Part shown: one piece after another, positions 57,308 through 64,000 of the stretch
Numbering within the stretch: the first letter of the stretch is position 1
Layout: every line of letters begins with the position of its first letter
Origin: Hydnum rufescens UP504
Taxonomy: Eukaryota > Basidiomycota > Agaricomycetes > Cantharellales > Hydnaceae
Length of the DNA stretch: 64,000 nt
Assembly (NCBI GenBank): GCA_014904985.1
Contig: MU129058.1
Location: 93,646-157,645 of the forward strand
Direction of reading: 5' to 3'
Made by a program: the position numbers and the translations under genes
Notes under the pieces: model-generated
Seen by the model: the letters and a program-made list of their open reading frames with translations, nothing else
What the model was told of the DNA's origin: nothing
Databases searched by the model: none

Positions 57308-58017
57308 TGTGGAAGATAAAAACATCCAGTATCAGAAAATGCAAATATCCATTGATCCCAGCCATTGGAATGATCATGTGACCTATTATGAAATCAATTA
57401 CGGCGACGTGCAGAAATCGAATTCGTTCTATAACTCCGTCAGTTTTGATCGGAGAGGTACGCCCATATAACTCTCGGAAAGCCATGATTCATACCTTTCG
57501 AATGGTACCAAACACAAGTCGAATGGACCAGAAACGCACTCTCCAGACCAATATTACTGTCAAAATTCGGGATTTTCAGTAAAAAACGAATTTCTCCGTC
57601 AGTTCGCATTCAATCCTCTCGGAACAACCGCGCCTGGAAAGATATAAAACATCCGCATCCAACGGTACTGAGAACGCGAAGAACAGATCAAAACTGAACT
57701 CTACAGAACGATATTACTATCAGAATCAACACCCATCAGTAAAAAACGAATTTCTCTGTCAGTTTACACCCGGATCTGCTCAGAACCACCGCACCCAGAA
57801 AGCTGTTAAAAATATGCATTGAATGATACCAAGAATGTCTATTACGGATGTAAACTGTTGTTTCTGCATCGAATCCCATCCCATGCACTTGTCCCCATTA
57901 TCAACCAGCAACAAAAACATCTTAACCACTGGACTACAAACAAATTAATCTCCAAGAACTCGGAAATATCCTTTGATTTCATCTTCCATTGCCACAAATA
58001 ACTTCTAGAGCCTCACA
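57308..58017 (-). mobile_element. LTR-like repeat Y (710 bp)
   Basis: Inverted copy of 51764-52470. On the plus strand it starts TGTGGAAGAT inside an H2 hairpin and ends CCTCACA. The other half of that hairpin is not found beyond the right end, so the insertion was accompanied by deletion or recombination. Confidence 0.75.
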
Positions 58018-58066
58018 GATAAGAAAGATAACACTCCCTTGACTACCCTTTTGTTCTGTTTATGAA

Positions 58067-58299
58067 TGACTCACCCTCCTTGCAACCACTTTATGAAAGA
58101 TAACACCTTCTTAGCAACCCTTTTGTTCTGTTCATGAATGACTCACCTATCTTGCAACCACTTCATGAATGACTCACCTATCTTGCAACCACTTTATGAA
58201 TGACTCACCCTCCTTGACAACCCTATTGTTCTCACATATGACTCACCTAGGAGTGACGTCATATTCTTTAAACACAGCCACCTTCAGAAAGGTATAAAA
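58067..58299 (+). promoter_or_regulatory. promoter-like region: five TGACTCA sites, one CRE and a TATA box
   Basis: TGACTCA, the Gcn4/AP-1-type bZIP site, occurs at 58067-58073, 58139-58145, 58170-58176, 58201-58207 and 58239-58245. A full CRE, TGACGTCA, follows at 58254-58261, and TATAAAA at 58293-58299. Part of the series results from tandem duplication of a 31-bp unit. A GTGAGT donor at about 58528 could end the first exon. Which element it drove is unclear; the following sequence degenerates into gypsy C. Confidence 0.6.
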
Positions 58300-58779
58300 G
58301 CTGGTAGATTTTCCTGTATCCCCCATCATCTTCTCCACTACTGGAATATACTACTGTCTACCAAATCTGCTTGCATCTTAAGAGAGTACTGATCTAAAGC
58401 CATCTGGAGCTAAGTCATATACAAGGTTGTTTAAGACTAAGTCACTGGAAGCCCTCTATGCGAAAATACTGAGCCAAGGATAGTTGCGCAGGACCTAAGG
58501 TTAGAGTTGCTGGACATCCAAGGAAAGGTGAGTAAAAACAAAGTTAAGTCAGAAGAAGAAAGAAACACATTGACATACTAAATCAAGCTTAAACTAGTCT
58601 AGAGCCTCTTTAGAATCTGCATTTTGACCAGGAGGACACAAATGAGGTACCCACCAAATAGCAGTAAACAGTTCAATACAACACATATAAGCCTTTCACA
58701 AGCATCCCACGATATCATTGACTATAGCTAGGTCCATACCACAATCTTTTCCTCCACTGAATACCATACCTAACTTGTT
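58300..58779. other. unrecognised stretch downstream of the promoter-like region
   Basis: Possible transcribed leader with a GTGAGT motif near 58528. No open frame or repeat was recognised. Confidence 0.35.
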
Positions 58780-61700
58780 AGAGAGTGATCAACCATCAGA
58801 GCGACCAGCCCATTGAATTAAAACAGAGAATACAGTCTCCCATCTACACACTGGCTGAACCAGACCAAGTTTGATTTGACAACAGTCATCAGAGCTCCCA
58901 ATCCTTCTTCTATACGGTGTTCTTCGTGAAGAAAAAGATGGAAGTTTTCAGCTAGTCCAGGACTACTGGAAACTCAATGACATCATGGTCAAGAATGCAT
59001 ACCCCTACCTCTGATCTCTTGATGTCATTGACCAACCTCCAAGGAGCCAAAGTGTCAGGAAACTGGACTTTTGTGTGTGAAAAATGCATAGAAGATGAAA
59101 GAAATGGAAAACAGTTATCACAGATAATATGAGGACAAGAATACAAAATATATAGAACCTGATCCATAGTTCTTTGGCATTTAAGCATCTGGTACAAGGC
59201 ACCTTCCAGAAACATGATCAATTGATGTCTACTGGGAATGGAGTTGACAATGAGTTGCTCATATTCTACTGGAGAACATCATAAGCATTTGCAAGACCTG
59301 GGAGGAAAGTACATCCATAAGGTGTTAAGAAAGATCCTCGACACCTCCAGCGAGACACCCCTCTTCTGACACACCTGACCTCCAAATCTGTGTGAGTTCT
59401 TCTGGACCAGATTTGAGTATCTAGGGATGGTGTTCACCCCGGATCATTCTGGGAGGATGACCCTCATCACAGGTTGCAGGCATAATGGAGTCGCCGGGAC
59501 ACCCGAAGAACCTGAAGGAGATGCAGTCATCTCGGATTCATCAACTTCTACACTGGTTCATCCAGGATTTCACTAAGGTTGCCAGACCTTTGAAGATCTC
59601 ACCCCCAGAAGGACACCTCCCTTCCAATGGGCCTGATTCTGAATGTAATGCCTTTGTCAAAACTGAAATCCCTTCGTCCACCTCTGCACGCATCCTAGTC
59701 TTTCCCTCGAGTCTGGATGCTTCTGAGTGGAAGCCAATGCCTCCAGATTATCAACTGGAGCAGTACTCTCCCAGCTCCAAGAGGATGGAAAGTGGCACCC
59801 AGTAGGTTTCCTATTGAAAAGTCCTGTCCGGAGGCCAAGAGGAATTATGACATCTATGACAAGGAGCTCATGGCCATTATCTGAGCTCTGAGCATGGAGA
59901 CATTACCTAGAGGCTCCTCCACATCCAATTGAGATCTTGACAGACCACCAGAACCTTCAGTACTTCCTGGACTGCACAGAAGCTGAATCGGAGACAAGCC
60001 TGCTGGAATATTTTCCTTTCCCAGTTCAACTTCACCTTCCAGCACCACTCCAGATCACAGTCAGGGAAACTGGATGCTCTTTCATGGTGCCCAGACCATC
60101 CATGAGGGGACTCTGATAACTCAAATGTAGTCCTACTGAAGCTGACCACTTTCCAGTCCCATGCCTAGACACCACAGAGGTTGTGCAGTGGAAGGACCTA
60201 GTCAGAGCTTGATAGCTTGGATCAAAGGGCAATGGAGATTGATGACAAAGTAGTCCAGATCATCAAGGAGTCAGATGGAGATGGCCTGAAGGCTCACCTG
60301 AAAGATTGGGAACTCCAAGGGTCTCTGGTCCTTTTCCATGGATGTGTCTATGTTCCACTGGACTCCAAACTCCATCACGACTAGTCCATGAACACCACAA
60401 CACCCAACCACAGGCCACCCAGATGATGGAAGACATACGAACTTGTGTCTCCCCACTACTGGTGGTTGGGGATGTCACAGTATGTTGCAACCTATGTTTC
60501 CACCTGTGACACCTGCAATTGGACAAAACCTTCCCATCCAAACTGTCCAGAACTCTCACCCTAATCCAGTCCCAGACCACCGATGGCAAGTCATATCAGT
60601 GGACATGATCATGGAGCTCCTGGAGTCGCATGGATTTGACAGTGTGATGATTGTCATTGACTGACTCTCCAATGGATTCATGTGATGCCATGATGACCAC
60701 AGTGGACTCTGCCAGAGTTGCCCACCTTTTCTGAGACAATGTCTGGAGGCACCACAGCCTTCCAGAGACCATCATCAGTGATCAGGGCACCACATTCACC
60801 TCAAAGTTCATGAAGGAACTCAATTCACTCCTTGGAGTTAAAACCAACTTCTCCACAGCATTCCACCCCCAGACAGATGGACAGACAGAGCAAGTCAATC
60901 AGGAGATCAAGCAGTACCTCTGGAGCTTTGTCAACCACAGACAAAATGATTGGGCAGACTGGCTCCCTATGGCAGAGTTTGCATACAATAACTAGATTCA
61001 CTCCTCCACCCAGGAAACCCCATTCTGCCTTGACTCTGGCCAAGATCCTCACCTCAGTACTGAACCAATCTGCCCTGGAGTTGTTGAAGCAGCCACAGAC
61101 TTTGTCACATGGATGCAGAAAACCTCTGAGGAAGCCCAGTCCACTCTCTGCCAAGCAGCCGAGGACATGGCTCATCACTATGATGCTCACTGGACAGAAG
61201 CCCCAGAGTATGCAGTTGGAGACTCAGTATGGCTGGATGCTCACAACATTTCCATTGACTGCCCAGCCCAGAAACTCTCAGACAAGTGGTTAGGCCCATA
61301 CAAAGTAGACAAGGTGATCTCCCGCTCTGCTATCCAGCTCAAACTTCCCTCCTCCATGCGAGTCCACCTGGTGTTCCATGTCTCAAAACTCCACCCTTTC
61401 CAGCCTGACCCAATTATGGATCATGTTGCACATCCTCCACCTCCTCCTATCCTCCATGGTGGTGAGGAGGAGTATGAGGTGGAACAGATTGGGAACTCCT
61501 GCTATTTCCGAGGCTGACTCCAGTACTTGGTGAAATAGAAAGGCTACCCACCCTCAGAGAACCAATGGCTTCTGGAGACCAATATAGGTAATGCCCCGGA
61601 AGTTGTTGCAGAGTTCCACCTTGCTCATCCAGAAGCTCCACGATGGATCAGCACCATTGACTTCTCCTCCATTGGGTTCTGGACATGTCCACTCCTAACC

Positions 61701-62426
61701 AAACCCCTGCAGACCTCCCAGACTGGTCAACCCATTGATCCCTGCTCCTCTGGCCAATTGGGATGATCGGCCCTAAGAGGGGGTGATGTCAGGGTTTTCC
61801 CCTTACTCCAGTCAACTCCAGTCCACTCCAGATCACTCCAGTCCTTGTCCACCCACCTCCAGTCCAGTTCTCTGCTTATTTCCTTTGCCCAAGTCCACTT
61901 TGCTTCTGGCTTGATTCCGGTTTGACTCCAGTCCAACCCTATCTTGGTTTCATTTCCTTTTCATTTCCCTTTCATTTCCCATTGCTTCCGGTTTGCCCCT
62001 GGCTGAGTTCCTGTTCCTGTTCCTGTCCCCCTTGTAACCACCCCCAGTTTAGTGATCACTCCCCCATAGTATAGTCATCATGTATAAGTAGTCTGAGAGT
62101 GAAGTCCAGAGACCCCAGCTTTGGTCTCTCAGGATTTCCACTGTTACTCCAGACTACAGGTCAGCCTTCATGTATTCCATATTCATATTACATAATCTCA
62201 GGATTTCCACTGTTATTCTGGACTACAGGTCCGAGTACTTTCCAGTTGACTCCATGAGCTTGAGGACCACTGTGCTCATTTCTGCCTAGTCCCCTCTGGG
62301 CCACTGGACTGCCTCTCCATCCCCTCCTATCCTTGTTATCTCATTCTTGCCTGGATCCTCCCGGACTTAGCCAGAATTATCTGTGTTTATATTTGTTTGG
62401 TGCTCCATTGCAGTGTGGCCCTGACA
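58780..62426 (+). mobile_element. gypsy element C: degenerate pol with 3' LTR
   Basis: Same family as gypsy B but extending further upstream. Reverse transcriptase traces begin near 58900 (FFVKKKDG, LVQDYWKLNDIMVKNAYPYL), followed by FEYLGMV near 59420. From 59757 it parallels gypsy B through RNase H (TGA at 59882-59884, the same codon as in B), integrase (ISDQGTTFTSKF near 60780, QTDGQTEQVNQE) and chromodomain (EYEVEQIGNSCYFRG). The LTR is at 61787-62426 (TGTCAGGG...CCCTGACA). Many short deletions and stops are present. CG dinucleotides present in B are commonly TG or CA here. Confidence 0.85.
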
Positions 62427-63640
62427 GTCCTTCATCTCATTGACTCCAAGCACTCTGCCACAGAATGTCCTCCATTACTGGTCTCCACACTTCTACTATC
62501 ACCCATGTCTGGTCAACACCACCCCCATGTTTCCAAGTCCTCTGGTGGTCATCCATCAAAGCTTTCCCCACTGATGTCTGCTGTGCCATCCATCTTATCC
62601 ACACTGGGAAGGCTACCACTGCCACCCAAGTTGCCCATTCCCTCCAATCCATCACCAACCAGTCATCTCCAATGAAACAGTCTGCTGCCATCTGAAGAGT
62701 GCTGGTTTAAAGGCTGTGGTGAAGAAGAAACATCCCCTGCTCTCCCAGCACCACAAGCATGAAGACTGGACTCTGCCTAAGCCATAAGGACTGGACTGTG
62801 GAGACTGGAAGTGTGTTGTGTGGTCTGATGAGACCAAAATTAATTGCCTGGGCTCTGATGGGTGAAAATGGGTGTGGCAAAAGGCTGGGGAGGGCCTCTC
62901 TGATTGTCTGGTGGAAGGGACTCTGAAGTTTGGTGGTGGTTCCTTGATGATGTGGGGGTGTATGACATGGGAGGGGCCTGGATATGCATGCAAGATTGAT
63001 GGAAAGATGGATGCCAACCTCTACTGCCAAATTCTGGAGGACAAACTCCAAGGATCCCTTGAATTTTACAACAAATCACCTGGGGATGTGGTTTTCCAGC
63101 AGGACAATGACCCCAAACACACCTGAAAAATGGCCCAAGCCTGGTTCAAAGACCATGGTTTCAATGTCATGAAGTGGCCTGCCCAGTCCCCAGACCTCAA
63201 TCCAATTAAACACCTCTGGCATCACATAAAAACAAAGCTTGGAGGATATGAAGAACCCCCAAAGGCATCCATGAGCTATGGGAGCAAGTAGAGGCATAGT
63301 GGAGAAGATTGAAGCAGGGTGTGTCAAAAGTTGATAGAAAGTATGCCTAGGAGGGTGGAAGCAGTGTGGAAGGCAAAGGGGGGTACACAAAATACTGAAC
63401 TGTAATGATTTGTGTCACAATTTCATGTGCCACAAAACCATTGCAATGATATAGATGGCTTGTTAAGGGCATTATCTCTGTCAAATATTGATGGATTGCT
63501 ATGAAATTTGGCACATGTGTAGACAAGAAGCATATACATCTTTACCACTTTTTTCAAATTTTTTAAAGGGCTGGTTGGGGAGGTATAAACAAAGAGAGTC
63601 AAAAGTGGCAAACATTGCAATGGTTTTGTGGGTCACTGTA
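62427..63640 (+). pseudogene. Tc1/mariner transposase relic
   Basis: Begins right after the gypsy C LTR with HTH-region traces (TATQVAHSLQSITNQS) and VVKKKHPLL (near 62720). The catalytic domain follows: VWSDETKIN (first Asp), KFGGGSLMMWGCMTW, CKIDGKMDANLYCQIL, VVFQQDNDPKHT (second Asp), [15 protein letters not shown]. The third catalytic acid, normally Glu in NPIEHLW, is Lys. TGAs at 62863-62865 and 63124-63126 and several other breaks are present. It ends in a right terminal repeat reading ACCCACAAAACCATTGCAATG on the minus strand, closing ...GGTCACTG at 63638 followed by TA. The left terminus was not found. Confidence 0.82.
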
Positions 63641-63644
63641 TATA

Positions 63645-63890
63645 TAACACTACTATATTCAAATTTGGGCCAATTCTGATGTGTAGAAGTGGCCCAATCC
63701 ACTCTGTAATTAGCCATCTCATGCCTTATTGAGCTCTGACTCATTACCATCCTCTTCTTCAGGTTTTCCTGGACAATTTTTTATTATATAGTATTTATTT
63801 ATAATATACATGCTTGGTACTATTGTGTACTGTGCTTGCAGTGCCAGTGCTTGGGTGCTTCTTGAGTATCAGCAATTGCCAGTGTTGAAT
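63645..63890. repeat. CpG-poor copy of the central element of the hairpin array
   Basis: Aligns with 23945-24180: shared GGGCCAATTCTGATG, CTTGGG(C/T)GC and GCCAG(C/T)GTTGA. At the terminal repeat the copy at 24.15 kb has CG where this one has TG or CA. Confidence 0.65.
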
Positions 63891-63927
63891 TTCGAACTCT
63901 ACACAGCCACACTCAGCAAGCAACTGC

Positions 63928-64000
63928 ATGACCATGACACAACAGCAACAGCAACAACAGCAACAACAGCAACAACAGCAACAACAGCAACAACAGCAAC
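63928..64000 (+). CDS. CAA/CAG repeat, possible polyglutamine gene start (partial)
   Basis: ATG at 63928 gives MTMT followed by an unbroken run of Gln codons (CAACAG, then CAACAACAG repeats) to the end of the window. It may be a real N-terminus or only a microsatellite; nothing upstream decides. Confidence 0.25.
   Translation, partial: MTMTQQQQQQQQQQQQQQQQQQQQ

Noticed and set aside
18001..63400. TGA recoded as Arg or Trp
   Set aside because: CGA codons remain in the same frames (e.g. VCRHD in KDZ), kinase and gypsy genes use TGA as a terminator, and frameshifts accompany the TGAs; simple decay explains all.

Overview
The window reads as repeat-rich DNA of a filamentous basidiomycete, most likely an agaricomycete. 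Genes have short introns (about 50-60 bp) with GT..AG ends and CTAA(C/T) branch sites. The kinases carry the HGDLKG loop usual in mushroom-forming fungi. Plavaka, KDZ and chromodomain Ty3/gypsy elements, all typical of Agaricomycetes, make up most of the sequence. I recognise no tRNA, rRNA or housekeeping gene. Three assembly gaps are present (348-1072, 27217-27385, 51733-51757).

Region 1 (1-14.4 kb) holds two diverged copies of a multi-exon protein kinase gene on the minus strand (about 2.35-6.9 kb and 9.4-12.7 kb), inside duplicated segments bracketed by a larger inverted repeat. Copy 1 was hit by a 1.37-kb foldback element with Mutator-like hallmarks; the duplicate preserves the empty site. 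Copy 2 carries single-base deletions. A hAT-like palindromic MITE lies between them. Region 2 (14.4-21 kb) holds a minus-strand gene resembling agaricomycete DUF6532 proteins and a decayed Plavaka transposase.

Region 3 (21.3-28.5 kb) is the most unusual part. A series of units alternates two conserved hairpins with 5' splice-site, branch-point and 3' splice-site motifs. Eight units on the minus strand and six on the plus strand diverge from a 336-bp inverted-repeat element. The hairpin arms covary, and most non-Watson-Crick pairs are G-U in the strand predicted to be transcribed. A third, truncated cluster lies at 56.4-57.3 kb. Region 4 (28.5-39 kb) has a decayed KDZ transposase and neighbouring minus-strand genes rich in tandem repeats, including an 18-bp minisatellite that encodes a hexapeptide array.

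Region 5 (39-51.6 kb) is a large minus-strand Ty3/gypsy chromovirus-type element with gag and pol, and with additional long reading frames on both sides, notably about 2.4 kb between the chromodomain and the 3' LTR. A 1,383-bp solo LTR is nested in that 3' LTR. Region 6 (51.7-64 kb) has two copies of another gypsy family, one with an open 603-codon frame but a changed integrase catalytic residue, the other heavily CpG-depleted. It also has paired LTR-like repeats, a promoter-like cluster of bZIP sites, a Tc1/mariner relic and a CAA/CAG repeat running off the end.

Throughout, the transposon frames are interrupted mainly by TGA where family alignments recalled from knowledge lead one to expect Arg, consistent with CGA to TGA change by CpG deamination. 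The genes form no common pathway; the window is best read as a transposon nest with a damaged kinase pair at its left edge.
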